Both the position numbers and the translations under genes were made by a program. The notes below the pieces were generated by a model, which saw nothing but the letters and a program-made list of their open reading frames with translations, was not told the DNA's origin and made no database searches. Shown here in pieces: positions 25,543 to 39,000 of a stretch of 64,000 nt of DNA. Positions within the stretch are counted from its first letter, which is position 1, and the number at the start of each line of letters is the position of its first letter. Source of the stretch: Capitella teleta (lineage: Eukaryota; Annelida; Polychaeta; Capitellidae); the NCBI GenBank assembly GCA_000328365.1, contig KB296906.1, positions 240,683-304,682 of the forward strand. The letters are read 5' to 3'.

Positions 25543-26875
25543 TTGCGCCGTGGATCGAATGATATGTCCAGTGCAGAGATCAAAAACGAGCTACAACGAG
25601 CTTTTGATGTACATGTAAGTCAAACTCCTAAACATTTTTATCGTTTTACTCTTCTTTTATTATCTTATTCTTTTATTTTACTTTTTTTTTTTTAAATAAT
25701 TATTTTATAATATTTTATCTCTCTTCGCAGATGTGGGCTGAGTACAGCTCCATCGAGGCCTCTGAAACTTCGTCAAATCCTGACATCAATGTTGCTTTTT
25801 ATACCGGTGACCATGGTGATGGGCATCCATTTGATGGACGTGGAGCAAGTCTTGCTCATGCCTTCTTCCCACGCTGGGGTGGAGATCTTCATTTTGATGA
25901 TGATGAAACATTCACGATAAACTCCGACTCTGGTTAGTCGCATTTACCTCTCAACAAAGCTAGACGTTACTAATTATATTCGCTCACAGGTACCAACTTC
26001 TTGCAAGTGGCTGCTCATGAAATCGGCCATTCGCTGGGCTTAAGGCACTCATCCGACCAATCTTCGGTCATGAATGCTTTTTATCGAGGCTACCAACGCG
26101 ACTTCAAACTAGCTAGTGGCGACATTCGAGGTATCCAAAGCTTGTACCCCCCAAGAACGACTTCAGGAGAAATCCCAGATTTGATACCATTGATACCATT
26201 ACGATCTATAATGGTGACGTTTACGGATTTCTGGGAAGCCTAGTTTTTTTGCTGACAACGAGTGGAGTGGCGGCTGGCTACCCCAAGAGCATCTTTAGCT
26301 CGATATTCAAAGAACTGCCGAATAATCTCGATTCATCCTTGTACTGGGAAGAATCGTCCAAGGGCCAATCAAGGACTTACTTCTTCAAGGTACTGCATAT
26401 ATTATTTCATTAGGTTTATATCAATACTAACCATTGCAGGGTTCTCAATATTGGAGATATAATTCTAACGTACTGGCAAATGGCTATCCTATCAGCATCA
26501 GACGGGGATTCCCAGGTCTTTCAAACAATCTGGATGCATCGTTCGTGTGGAGCGGCAACGATGTGACCTACTTCATCAAAGGTATGCCCAGCATTGTTCT
26601 ACCTGGGGACAGAAGCCTCATTTGCCTCTCTCGTTGTCAGATAACCAGTACTACCGCTACGTGCGAGGCTCAGGGGTTACCAGTGGTTACCCCCTCGCCC
26701 GTTGTCCCTCTGGGCTGGGTTGCCAAGCAACATCGACGCGGCTTTCCAGTACACCAATGGCAGAACATACTTCTTCTCTGGAACGAAGTACTACCGCTTC
26801 AATGACTCCAACTTCCGGGTTGACAGTTCGTACCCGGGGTACAACAACTTCTGGTGGTACGGTTGCCCTTACTAG
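25543..26875 (+). CDS. matrix metalloproteinase with hemopexin propeller, 5'-incomplete, two C-run frameshifts
   Basis: A secreted zinc endopeptidase of the matrixin family. Exons are about 25543-25614, 25731-25932, 25990-26389, 26440-26581 and 26641-26875, all with GT/AG borders and matching phases. The catalytic domain shows the structural-zinc segment [26 protein letters not shown], the active site [11 protein letters not shown] and a Met-turn SSVM. Hemopexin blades follow ([55 protein letters not shown]). The C-terminal GCPY supplies the cysteine that usually closes the propeller. The cysteine-switch prodomain is not visible and may lie in the adjacent gap. The frame changes twice, at C-runs near 26148 and 26687. 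One extra C at each run would restore the expected family sequence, so base-calling error looks likelier than pseudogenisation. The subtype is not assignable. Confidence 0.85.
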
Positions 26876-27269
26876 TAATCTGGTTGAAGGTCTGAGCAAC
26901 GACACTGAAGAGCGTCTGGAAAAGCATCTTCAGGAGAACACCGATGACGATGAGTTTGTAAAGAAATGGATAGAGACTGATGTGATGCAACATGTACTTG
27001 TAGCGCTACGTGGTCTTCCGTCGGCTGTGATAGGATTCGCTCTAAAATCAAATTGAATATAGTTATATCATATACTTCATGCAGGGAAATGAATCATTAT
27101 AGATTCATTTTGTATTTTCCTGGGATATTACAACTTTTAACAACATTTATATAAATGTTGTAAATATTACAACACTTATCCAAATATACAGGAGCGTCTT
27201 GTTATTTAATCCCTCTTATTGTTGTTTTTGTTTTGTCATGATCACGTGGGCGTGTTCGTTTGATTATTT

Positions 27270-27275
27270 AATAAA
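27270..27275 (+). promoter_or_regulatory. polyadenylation signal of the MMP gene
   Basis: AATAAA lies about 395 nt after the MMP stop at 26873-26875 and is the clearest match on the plus strand downstream of the gene. Confidence 0.45.
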
Positions 27276-28133
27276 GACAACCGAATACTTTCATTATACT
27301 TTTTAAAATTCTTTTCATTCATTGCTTCTATTCATTAACTTTGGCTTTTACAAATTTAAATAACACTGTTTTCTTTTCCCAGGCTTTTCTCTTCCTATAA
27401 TTCGTGATCAGTAATCTCTGTGCATGAGGTCCCGCCTGGAAAAGATATAAATGATCTCGTATCACATCTAAAAGGTCTTAGGCTGGGATTTTAATTAAGT
27501 CCTCACTGTAAATCGGATCCGATTGCAGGGGCTCCAGCAGCTACATCAAGTCATGGCTGTTCTTGGGGAACCGGGATGCCTCTATCCATCGATACAAGGC
27601 CGACAAATGTGATTGACAGGAAGCCCTACGCCCCCTGGTGGCATCGTGCACGACCCTCGTGAATGAACAACAACATGAATAGGACTCAACTCATACGTGA
27701 ATTGTCTTTTTGGACATCTCGAAATAAATTGAGGGGGTTCTGAGTGACTTTTGCGCTGACTCGTAAACTTTCCCTCCTTCCTTTGATGGTGTAATCACTT
27801 TGATCTTTTAAATTGGTTGGTTGTCACAGCATTTGTCATTTGTGGCTGTTGCTTTAAGGCACATAATGTGAATGGATTGATTACTTGTTCAAATTACTGC
27901 AACAACACAAGGAGTTAGGTATCTGTCACCTCAAATAAATGATAAATTTTTAATTAGCTCGAATCGACAGACACAAAGAATGTGTCTTCATAGTCAGACA
28001 CAACGGACTCAAACTGACACCACCTTATTATCTCAAACGGCGGCTTCTTTGGTGAAGTCCTGTCTGTGCCCTATGTTATATATTTGAAATTGCACGATAG
28101 CCCGTCTAATTACGCATATAATGATATATCGAT

Positions 28134-28912
28134 TCTAGCGGATTTTGGATATGATGTTCAGCTGTTTGATTTGTGAACGAAACATCAAAAATATTAATTA
28201 TGTTGCAAATCTCTCCGGGTGAAACCCTAAATGAACCGGATTAATGGAGGTAAACCCGATATGGGTTACAAATTGCAATTAGTTTTAATTATCGGAGACA
28301 AAATTCAAGTTATAATGATAGATTATGATATTAAATGACATTATGTACTATTCAGTGCATTTTACTGCATCTATCTGCTTTAATTCTAGAAATATGACAA
28401 TTACACAAACATTTAGCTGAAGTCAGCATTTAATTAGGGGGTTGGGTAAGTAATTTGGATTTTGTACCAGTATGGCTAACTATGTATTCAATATATTTGA
28501 TATGCAATCTGATGTAAATTACAACCCTATATCTATAGTAACTTTGACAATATGGGTGAAGATGCGATGTCAGAGTTTCGAAATCGATGTCTCAGAAGTA
28601 GTTTTTTTTCTATGGGATTCAAAAAATAGCGGGAAATTAGGTGCTATACTGAATCATGCCTTGAGCGTAATACCTATTCAACATTTTGGGCACAATAACA
28701 GTTTAGTTGTGTTTCTACCATGTCATAAATGATACCTTTAAGAAACACATTAAGCCTTTTTTTTTACCCCATGATCTGATTATTTTCATATCGAATTTAG
28801 ATATTTTCTGCAACGCAGATTTTAGCGGATTTTGGATATGTTCTGCAGCTTCCAATTCTGCATCGGGTAAACTAAATAGATATTCTGTTGCAATTTTGTC
28901 CGGGTCAAACCC
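28134..28912. repeat. pair of diverged direct repeats (28134-28235 and 28816-28912)
   Basis: Both copies share TAGCGGATTTTGGATATG at one end and TCCGGGTRAAACCCT, preceded by GTTGCAA, at the other, with diverged sequence between. On the minus strand both contain a similar peptide stretch (AEHHIQNPL and AAEHIQNPL). They may be two copies of an old mobile element or duplicated exon debris. I recognise no family. Confidence 0.4.
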
Positions 28913-29432
28913 TTTACTGATTGGGCTACTCCTTTCCAACATTTTGTAGTCTTTTGCCACAATGCTAAGATTTGAACATGTATGATCATCAGATACTTAC
29001 TAGTGTCCCTAGCTGCATTTGTATATTTTCCTTGCATTTCTAAGGCTATTAATTGTGTGACCTGATTTGAAATTTCAACCCCATGTTTGTTATAAAAAGA
29101 AATAAAGAAATCTTATTACAGAACTAACCCTCTAGTCAAATAAAGAGTCAGATAAACATATGCATATAATTCTTTATTGAATCCGATAATCCGTGATATT
29201 CTTAATTATACGTTAAATAAATTCCATGCCGGCAAAATATCACGTTTAACACAATTGAAGATTGTATAATATATTTCAGTCAAGATATTCAATGTGATAT
29301 TAAATAAGCTCTAAACTAAATGATTATATCGATGCAAGAAACAAGACGTTTAAGTTTAAGGTTATCACAGCAATGTTTAAATAGTTCATCGGCGTGCAAT
29401 GTACAGTGCACTTGTCGTGTTATAAATGGCAC

Positions 29433-29595
29433 TTATTTTCTGTTGTCGACCTTCATTTTGGATTGGAGTCGTTTCCGTTCGATTTCCCCAATTTCCAAGA
29501 ATTCTTTATGCCTCACAGTCAACAGTTGATTTATCGAATCCAATCGCACTCCAAGGGTGTCCAGTGCTTCAGTATAACCATCTTTCGTGACATCT
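29433..29595 (-). other. orphan exon-like block, coiled-coil-like
   Basis: A minus-strand acceptor (TATATTTCAG) precedes an open stretch of 53 codons. It contains ALDTLGVRLDSINQLL, has a charged heptad-like character and ends in TAA, and AATAAA follows at 29173-29178. Polycystin-1 proteins often end in a coiled coil, so this could be an alternative last exon of the neighbouring gene. However, the exon ending at 30070 has its own stop and no good donor of matching phase. Treat as unplaced. Confidence 0.25.
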
Positions 29596-29702
29596 GAAAT
29601 ATAAAATTCAGTGAAATAAAATTTCATAATATTATTTTTGAAAACGGTAAGAACCAGGGCTACATTCTCAGATAAAGTTATACGGCGATTTGGCTTACTG
29701 AC

Positions 29703-29708
29703 TTTATT
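29703..29708 (-). promoter_or_regulatory. candidate polyadenylation signal of the polycystin-like gene
   Basis: A minus-strand AATAAA lies about 360 nt beyond the stop codon at 30070-30072. It is the nearest canonical hexamer I saw downstream. Confidence 0.4.
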
Positions 29709-30069
29709 GTGTTACGCCCTAGACATAACGATTCTTAAATGAAAGTTGAGACATCCAGAGGTCCTTACCGACTTATGCCCATTAGCGAACGAATATAAAT
29801 CCGTTATGAAAAAGCTTCTCATCGCTTGGAATTTTGAAATTACATTATGATAGCGTTTGTCGCACACTTTTCGCAAACACAGATAGCGAACTTCTAATCA
29901 ACATTTTTGACAACATCCGCTGTCAACGATCATCGTATTTTGTCAGTAAAACTCGAATAAGTGAATCTGATGGTTGTTTACGAACATCCCTTTAGACAAC
30001 ATTCAGGCATCGTATTTTCATCTTATTTCGTTAGGGTCCTATAGCTATGTCGTATGAACGAGATTCCCT

Positions 30070-33000
30070 TTAAGAATCTCTGTTCCAGGTGAACAATTTA
30101 ATGGACTGGCCTTTTTTGGCCGGCTCTTCTTTGCGGATGTAGCCAGTGATACTTTTCATGATATATTCGATGATCTGATAGTCATCGCCTCTTAACGATG
30201 GATCAGATCGTACCTGAAATATTACTCATCAGTGAAACGTGCAATATATGAACCAATGAGGCTTACATGGTCGTATCCGTAATTCAAGATTCCAATGAAG
30301 AGGTTGATGATGATGAAGAAGACGACGACAGCATATGAGATGAAGAAGCACTGGCCCAGAAACCCGCCGACTTCCGCAAATTCAGCCAATTTGAATCGAC
30401 CAATGAGCATCGAGAAGAGACTTTCCAAAGACCGGGTGTAATTGGACAATGTGAAGTTGTGCGGTCCGAATGCTAGGGCTGCCATGGACGCAAACGCGCT
30501 CATGAGGAGCAGGAAGATGATAGAAAACTGGAGAATCTCCATTCTTAAGAATTTCATGGTGCTGGAAAGCTCATCAATGTGCTTGTTGAAGCGCAGAACT
30601 CTGAGGAACTTCACAGTTGCCATGAAAACAATGAAGCCTAAGATTGAGTTCCAAATGGTCATGTACTCTGCTAGTAGCATGTAGTTGGTGTATTTTTCTG
30701 TTTTGGGAATAATGCTTTTACCTTATCAGTCTACAATCTATCGGTATCTTACCTGGATCAGCATTGAGATCATCAAGGATTGTTTGCAACAGCAGCTCAC
30801 GGATGACAAACATTGCCACTGCTATGATGGATGAGATCATTATAAGAAATTCACATACGTTCCAGGTTTGCAAGAAATAAGCCTTTATTCCATTCGCTTT
30901 CATGTCCAAGATCATTTTGACGAAGGAATAGATCATCATGAAAACGTAGATAACCTCAGTAAACAATAACAAGGCTCCATTGTCACCAAGGCCAGTGTAA
31001 ATCTGTTAAAATTGAATTAACGTGTGTGACCATTTTCGGGGAGGTAGGTTTGTTTATACCTGGATTGAGGAGATCTTAGGAAAGGCTGTTGCTCCACCGA
31101 TGGGCGGGAACTCAATGGTATAGAGAACGTACGTGAACAAATTGGAGTTGGCATTGTACGTTGTGAATTCCAGGGCAATCATGCGAGAGTACAAGTCCAA
31201 CCAGTTGCTATCCTGCAATTTAGCTGCCATCTTTCTCGCCTGTCCTTCAGTGATGCCCATGTCGGCCACATAGCCGCCCCCACTGTATGTGGAGTGCAAA
31301 CCCCAGTTTGGTATGCCAACAAGATCAATCGCAGTTTGGTATTCAAATGCTTTCTCTAATGTGGACTCCGGTGTGTAGTTTGTGTGGGGAGCTTGCCATC
31401 GAGGTAAAAATGTCTTTTCCTCCTGACTCCACATACTGTAACCAATGTTGCAAACATGGGAGCTTTTTGCCATCTCAACTGCCACATCACACATCTCTAT
31501 GAATTCAAGAGTACTTCATGCTTAAAAGCACCGTCTTTTCCCCAATCCTTACCTGGCGGAACACGTAATTGTCTCAGCCGGCTCGGACCAACTCGAAAGT
31601 TGAAACCATCGACAACGAATTTTCGCTCTCGTTTCGTCGTTGGGTAACCTCTGTAGTCGTACATGCTGTATAAGTTCGGAATAATGGTATCTTCAACCCA
31701 AGACCAGAAAGATTTGCCATCAGACACCTGCCAAATTGATCAGAAATAAAGCATTCTATCACGTTATTGCATATTGTACGTACACCAGTGCCATCAAACA
31801 TGCCATATACATGATCATTCAAACGGTAAACGTTTTGGTCATTGTGTCCCCACGCTATGTAACTGATGAGGAAGAGGAAGGCAACATACAAGATGACCTC
31901 TTTAATAAGTCCCTTAGACCGCTTTTCTCTGTCTCTCTTCAGTCGGACTGCGTCTAAATCTTGTCCGGTTGGGGGAACTTTGACCAAGGCAGAGTTGATT
32001 CGATCTAGCAAGGGAGCAGTGGTAAATATTCACAATCAATAACATCAAAATTACCCAAGGTGAGAACAGGGTCCAATCTGAAAGGGTCTTCGTCCGATTC
32101 CATCTGAGTGTTTTCTTGGGCCTCTAGTGCATTTTTCTTTTGTTGCTCGTCTTCTTCATCATCTTCGTCATCATCAAGAGTTTTGAAAATCATAGCAATC
32201 ACAGCAGCTATGAATATAACCTATAAGACCCATTTCATTGTGTACACATACCGGTTAAATGCATTGCATATGCTTACCTTGATAGGTTGCACAAACAAAA
32301 CTGATTGGACTGTGGACAATACCAGAGATGACAGCCATCCGTCTGCCTTTTCCTTTCCCCAATCCAGCGAGTATAGGATGACAAACACGGCGCAAATTAT
32401 GTTTGTGATGACCGTTAATGCCCATGCAAGGTAAATGACGTAGTACGGAAACCAATACTTCTGCTTCAAGAAAGCAGAAATCTTTTGCTTGGTTGACACC
32501 GGGTCTTTCTTGTGTTCGCTTTGATTTTCGTCCTCTTGCATGAAATATTTCGGTTTGCTCTTCCGGAATAGTTGAACAACTATCATATTTATTGGGAAAA
32601 CAGTCAACGACCCAAAGATTGAGACAAGAATGACTGCGGCGCTGATTGTGATCGGACCCAACTTCAAAACACCACCCTGGACGCTATCAGTTGTTTTATA
32701 CCACATCGCATTGGCAATCATGGTGGTGAAAAGAATAAGAGCGCAGCAAGCCAGACGTTGACACCGTGTGAAGTGACTTCTGTTGGGACGCGATCCGACT
32801 GAGATCCAAAGATGGTCTTCTGATAGGCTTTTCTTGGCTTTCGAATAGAATAGATGACTGAAACCGGTGACCTCTTCTTTTCCTGATACTGGAAGGATTC
32901 GGTCAATCACTCCATCATCTTCATCCACAGCAAGCCATTTGTTACACAGGAAAAAGTATCTGCATTACAACTTTGTAAGTGCAAGGAATTGTCAATTCTG

Positions 33001-36000
33001 GTATACTCACTTTCTTCCAGACTGCAGGTCTTCCACGAGGATCTTGCTGAGATACCAGCTGGCTGAGTTTCCTGGACCAGAGCTATCATGCCATATACGG
33101 AAGAAATTCATGTTGCCAAGATGCTGGTCTGTGGTCATCACGAAATGACGAACGGTGTTTCTTGGAAAGAACTAATCCAAAGTATATGCATTTCAGCTTC
33201 TGATTGAGTGTGTGTGGATTGTTTACCTTTCCTCTGCCATCATCAAGAATCCTGACACCAGTATCCCCATAGTCTCCCGTCAGAATGAAACAGACTCTGG
33301 ATTGAGTGCCAGCACAGTGGCGGAATCCCGTGAAGACGCTTATCTTGTAAGCTGAGGTGGCATATGGTTTGTTGTCTACCAAAGGCGCAACACTCCACTG
33401 TGAAGAAGGCCATATTTATGTTACAGTGACATTTAAACACAGAAGTCTACCCTTTCAACATCCTTTTTATCGGCTCGTCTTGTCCATATTGATAGGAGAA
33501 CCCAAAGGACCATCAATGTGATAGTAACAGCCATAGTGACTGGGTTTTCAGCAACCATACTCAAACTCAATCTACTGAAGTTGATTGTGTTTACTTTAGG
33601 AACCTTAAAGCCTCCAGAGTATGTGCGGACGCTTGGGGTCATCACGGTACAGCTGCAAGACATCATGCCAATTTTGGAATTTTCATCCACCTGAAAAAAC
33701 CGGCATAGAATCCAAACTTCAAGTGTGTTTCAGATCGATATAAACATACATAGCAGCCTTCTGTGATCCATATTTGCTTGTCGGAATCATATGCTTGACA
33801 GTTCGGATAGGTTGAACTGATGGCCATGTCAGGAATGGTCGTGTTGACGCTTCCATCCGGTGCTGATCTTTTTCTACGCCTTGACGAAGTATCATTGCTT
33901 GTTGCATCCAATGCCTCATCTGCATCATCATCATCTATGAAAATGATAATTTGTCAGTCTGAAACTTAAGAACTCAAACGAAAAATGCACTCACTGAATG
34001 GAATGATTCCCATCATGGAACCCGGGGCGAGAATGAGTCCACGTGGGATCATAAACGTGAACGGTTGTGTACTTGAGTAATTAGGCAGTATTCCCATTTG
34101 GTCATAGTAGGTTTCGTTTGGGAAATTGCTATCATCTGAGTAGTTATTTGAAGCATTGAACTTGACAACAATCTAAAACAAACATTATTCAGTTCATGTG
34201 TATAGCATTCCGATGGAAGTCTACCATGAACTGCAGAGATTCTGGCTCTCCTTTGCCTTTCTCGATTTCAATCATGAATGCATCTCCGTCTTGATCTGCT
34301 GGTACGTACGAATACATTGCCCCACTATCAGGATCAATAGTTGCATTGGTTTGATCAACAAATACATCATCAGATGTTTCTTGTTTGATTGCAAGCTGTT
34401 GAAGCAGATATTGGTATTGTGGCAATTAATTGTTCATTGTGGCATTGTACCTTCAATGGTTTCGACATTTTTTTGACACTTAGTTCAGAACCATCACTAT
34501 CTGTCAGGCTAGTTACGGTCAGGCCAGCCGTGATATCTTTCGCAGAATCATCAAATGAATAGAAGTTTGATGCTGACTGGGTTACCTGAGTACAAAAAAA
34601 GCATTAATTTGCTTGATATGAAATTCTGATGTCATACTTGAAAGAATATAGTTTCAGGAACAACATTATCAACTCGAAGATCTTCGGTCATGTTCCCAAT
34701 TGTAATCTTCGAGATGCTAATGCTGCCAAACTCAGCCGAATCCAAATCTTCGGGCTTGGTTAGAACTGTTGACACATACATATTAGACGTTGAAATCGTC
34801 TTTGGTTCATCTCCAAGATTTGATTTTTTCAGCATGGTTGCTCCCAGATTATTGGCAACAGTTTCAAACGTCTTTGCTAGTGCCTTTTTCTGTGTTCAAT
34901 ATCACAATGACTTATGCAAGTTCAGATTTATTTGGTAGTTTACATTACCTTTACTAGTTGATTTGCCTGTTTTGCCTCCTCTGCAGCTCTGAGTGCATCT
35001 TCTTCATCCTCACTGACTGGGATGTCTTGGTCTACTTCTTTAATTTCTTCAGGTGCAGTTAGCACAGAATTTTTCATAATAGTGGTCATCGTAGAGAAAG
35101 CAGCTGAAACAAGTAAGCAACCTTTTGCCTTTGTTATAATAATGCCAAATCTTACATTTAGTCACTTCCTCTTCTTGATTTGGTGTCATTGTTGAGAAAA
35201 AATTAGTGGCAAGCTCGGCTGCCTTAAGAGCACTTTCCTGACGATACATAGTACGTTCGAGTGAACTGATAAAATTCAAAGAAAACATACCACTATATCT
35301 GATGGTGTATCTGTCCGGATGGCATTGGCCACTTCTGTAACTGCTTTGGCCGTAGTAACACGTAGGTCAGCCGATATATTCATTCCGCTCAAGATTTCAA
35401 AACTTGTAGTGTATGCCCTTTGAACCTTTTATTACGAAAGATGACCATAAAAGGATACCAAGACAATTTATAATACTTACCTCATTTCTTTCTTGCTGCG
35501 CTGCCTGTTGAGCACTGCCAGCCTCGGAACTCATAAGTCTGAGTTTGTCGACTTCGTTCAGGTCTTCCACATCCGTGATGTCTACAGATTTCTGTCACAA
35601 AATAATTTGCTTTACATATAATGGATGCAAAATTGGTTGCATTACATCATCCATTATCATGATTGTTGAAGCAATAGCCATCATTTGGGAGATAGACTCC
35701 TCTGGGTGGACCGCCAATTCTGCTTCATCAATTTTGCTCACGATATTATCAGCCTGTTCAAGAAGAGCATCATCACCTCCTTTCGGTGGCATTACCTGAG
35801 GTTATGAGAAAATATTACCATTGTGTTAATCACTAAGAATAACTACTGAATACCTTAGCTATCATTTGGCATTCAGTAAAGCTTTTATAGATATCGGTGA
35901 TGAAAGCCGTGACTCGCACTTGGTAATCATCCTCCACATTTCCTGCTGGCAGATACGGCTTGATGGTCTGGAAAGCAGTGACAGCGGTTCCAATGGCATA

Positions 36001-39000
36001 CTGATATGTCACAGATATGTGTGCTTCATCGTCGGCGAGGTTATTGCCATCAACAATCAGCTGTTTACCTTCATCCATCCAACCGTAAGTTGAGATCGTG
36101 AATTCATCAAGGGCATAGCCTGTTCCAAATACACAGCATAAATTTTATTTCTCAACATTTGGCCCACAAGTACTTGCCAGTTTCATTCATAATTAGACAC
36201 TTTCCACCAAATGGTCTCATGTTCGTAAAGAGAGATAGTCTTTTTGTTGCAGAGTATCCATTAGTGGTGATGGTTAAATCAAGCCAGTAATGTCTGCCTT
36301 CTAGCATGACATCATGCTTGATTTCTAATGTACCCTGTTTACCATTGCTTGAAACTTTGTGGTTCGCTGAGGTGAGTTCATTGTCTTCATCGACGTTATT
36401 TCCCACCATGGTCAGCTTCCACGTATACATAGCATCAATTGTACATGTAGGGCAAGTAGCAAGTGCTGTGTATTTGCTCTGTTTATTGACTTTATCCATG
36501 CAGTTTTCTCCGTAACACCTGGGAAGTTAAAACTTAAGGTAAGGTACTCAAAATGCTAAAGCCACCTACCGTAAATCGATTTTTGGTGGGTCTTGTCCGA
36601 CAATCATGACAGTTTGAGCAGCATGTTGTGTTCTGTCGTTGGCAGTAGCCTTAAGCCAAAGAGTGAACTCATCACCAACCGCATAGATGCTTGTGTTTAT
36701 GTTCAATTCATAACTGTTTGGCATGTTTAGCTTAACTCTTCCTTGACCAAAGCATCCTCCACCAGGTCCAAAATCTAAAGTTGACATTCAATTCAGTGCT
36801 CAATTTCCATTAAAATAAATTTACCTTCTCTCGATTCTGGGTAAGTTACAAGAGGTAATCCTGTAAGGTTTTCCGGGGTGATCCGCGAATTCACTTCTGT
36901 ACAAAACCATTCTAATGTCATCGTCAAATTCGGTGCTGCTTTTGTTGTTTCTTCATCGTCCGGATCGTAGGTATCAGGTTTGGCAGTTTTGGTTACAATT
37001 TGATCAAGTCCATGCTGGGCCAATATTCCGCCCATTATACCAGCCTTGAGTGGCGATCGGTTCATCTCAATGTACTGATATTCAGATCCTGTTTCCGATG
37101 GGCGATCTTTCATTGTGATTATATAATTGAAGCGATATATGCCTGGATCCAGCATGGAAGGTAATATGGCTACACTGTCTTGGTAAACCATGGCATTAAC
37201 ACTCAGAAGATCGACGATAGAATATGAATAACCTCCCGGAACACTGACATTGGGTGTGCCTCTGTACATTATCCATTCCCATTCAACTTTGTCAGTCGCT
37301 CTGCAGTTGAGTTCGATGTTATAGAAGGACTGTCTCACTGTCACGTCGTCTGACAAAAAATACCGTCTTGGCTTCAAAGGACTAATGCCACTGTTGTTGA
37401 CACTCATGGGACTCAACATGGGTGCAGAACATGGAAGAGGCAATATATCTAGAAGACTGCTCATTTCTTCATCAAGAATATCAGTGACTGTTCTTAAGGT
37501 TAGTTGGTATTGACCTACTTCAGTCGCGTCCATTGTGAACTCAAACTGCACATCAGAGCCTACCAACTCGGTATATTCGGAACTATTGTATTTCAGGCCA
37601 GGGGATACCTTCTCTTCACACAATTCACTGGTAGTTCCAGCCCATGCAGTAAACGTCGAACTGTTGTCAGCACTTTTGATACGGATCTCGAAGCAAACTT
37701 TAGGGACATCTCCTTTGAGGACAATATTTATGTTGACTGGATCAGTGGCTATCACTTCCCTGGGTATGCTAACTGGACCCAGGAAATCTATGTTTGCAAT
37801 AATGTTGATTCGCATCTCCACCAGCTTGCTGTCGGCCAAATTATCGGCCCTCAATTTGACATCATAGATCCCAGGTATTTGGTAAATGTGATCGATGCTT
37901 GTTGCCATAGTTTGCTTGGTTACCCCAGTCTTGAATTCCCAAGTGTAGCTCACATTAGTCCCAGCCGTGATTGAGGAAGTGAAGAGTATCTGATCCATCA
38001 TATTAAATGAAGTCACCGAGGGGTTGGCAGCCAAGGCAGCAATGAATGCCAGACCGGCAATTTTGTCCTGAACAACTATATCCTGTTTGAGCGTTTTATT
38101 ACCGATTGGGTTGATCAAGAATATAGTCATGGGGTATATGCCCACTGAGGCATAGGAATGGGATCTGATAGCTGTAACATCCGCATTGAGGTCAGTATCA
38201 GTGCTCCCATCTCCCCAATCAATTGTCAGGTTAACGTTAGTCGGAATATCAAAAATGGTTTCCATTTGTACAATCGCAACATCATCAGGTAAGCCGACAG
38301 CTTTCACTGCTACCAAATCAACAGGCGTAACCGGATTTTCCACTCTGATATGAGCATGGAAAGAATCATTGTTGATTTCATTAATGGCGGTGACTGTAAC
38401 AATGTAATCGCCTGCTTTTGAAAAGGTGTATTCAAAAATTGGTAGGGGATTTATGCTTGGCAAATCTATATACTTGATTTCTGGTACTTTCGAAATACCT
38501 TCGTTGAAGTCAACACTGAAGTTGATATGGGAACCCTGTGTGATCCGGGGTTGGACATAGACAGGAGCTCGACTTTCTGCCAATGCTGGAATCACTTCAA
38601 AGCCGAGGCCAACGATTGCTTCCGCGATCATGAGGACTGAGGGTATTTTAATTGGGTTTGTGACAAGGTTTGTGAGGAAAATCGTTGGATGTATTGTTCC
38701 TAGCGTAGATCCATCATAATTGTAGTTGAAAGTGTGAGGCCACGAGGGAACTGTCCCTGATCCATTAACGCCATTGCCAAAGTCTATCTCATAGAACACA
38801 CTGGTTGGCTCCAGAGCACCGTCTTTCAACAAGAGACTGAAATTCATTTCCGACTGTGGTAGGGCAAGGAAAGGAGGATGATCGAGAACAACGTCATCCG
38901 CATTTATCTTCCTTTGAATGATAAGGTTACTTTGGAGGTTGACCGCAGGGTGGGTCGAAACCAAGTTGGATGCATTCACTTTCACGCTGTAGTTACCAGG

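Larger units (their letters stand above)
26876..30069. other. intergenic space between convergent MMP and polycystin genes
   Basis: AT-rich sequence holding the MMP 3' UTR and poly(A) site, the polycystin 3' UTR, a pair of diverged repeats (28134-28235 and 28816-28912) and a few open minus-strand stretches with splice-like edges. Two of these are at about 29085-28996 and 28963-28736; their phases do not join, so I do not call a gene. Nothing else is recognisable. Confidence 0.5.

Noticed and set aside
25543-26875. MMP as a true pseudogene
   Set aside because: Splice sites, catalytic residues and the terminal Cys are intact. Both frame changes lie in C-runs and look like base-calling errors, so it is kept as a gene with a caveat.
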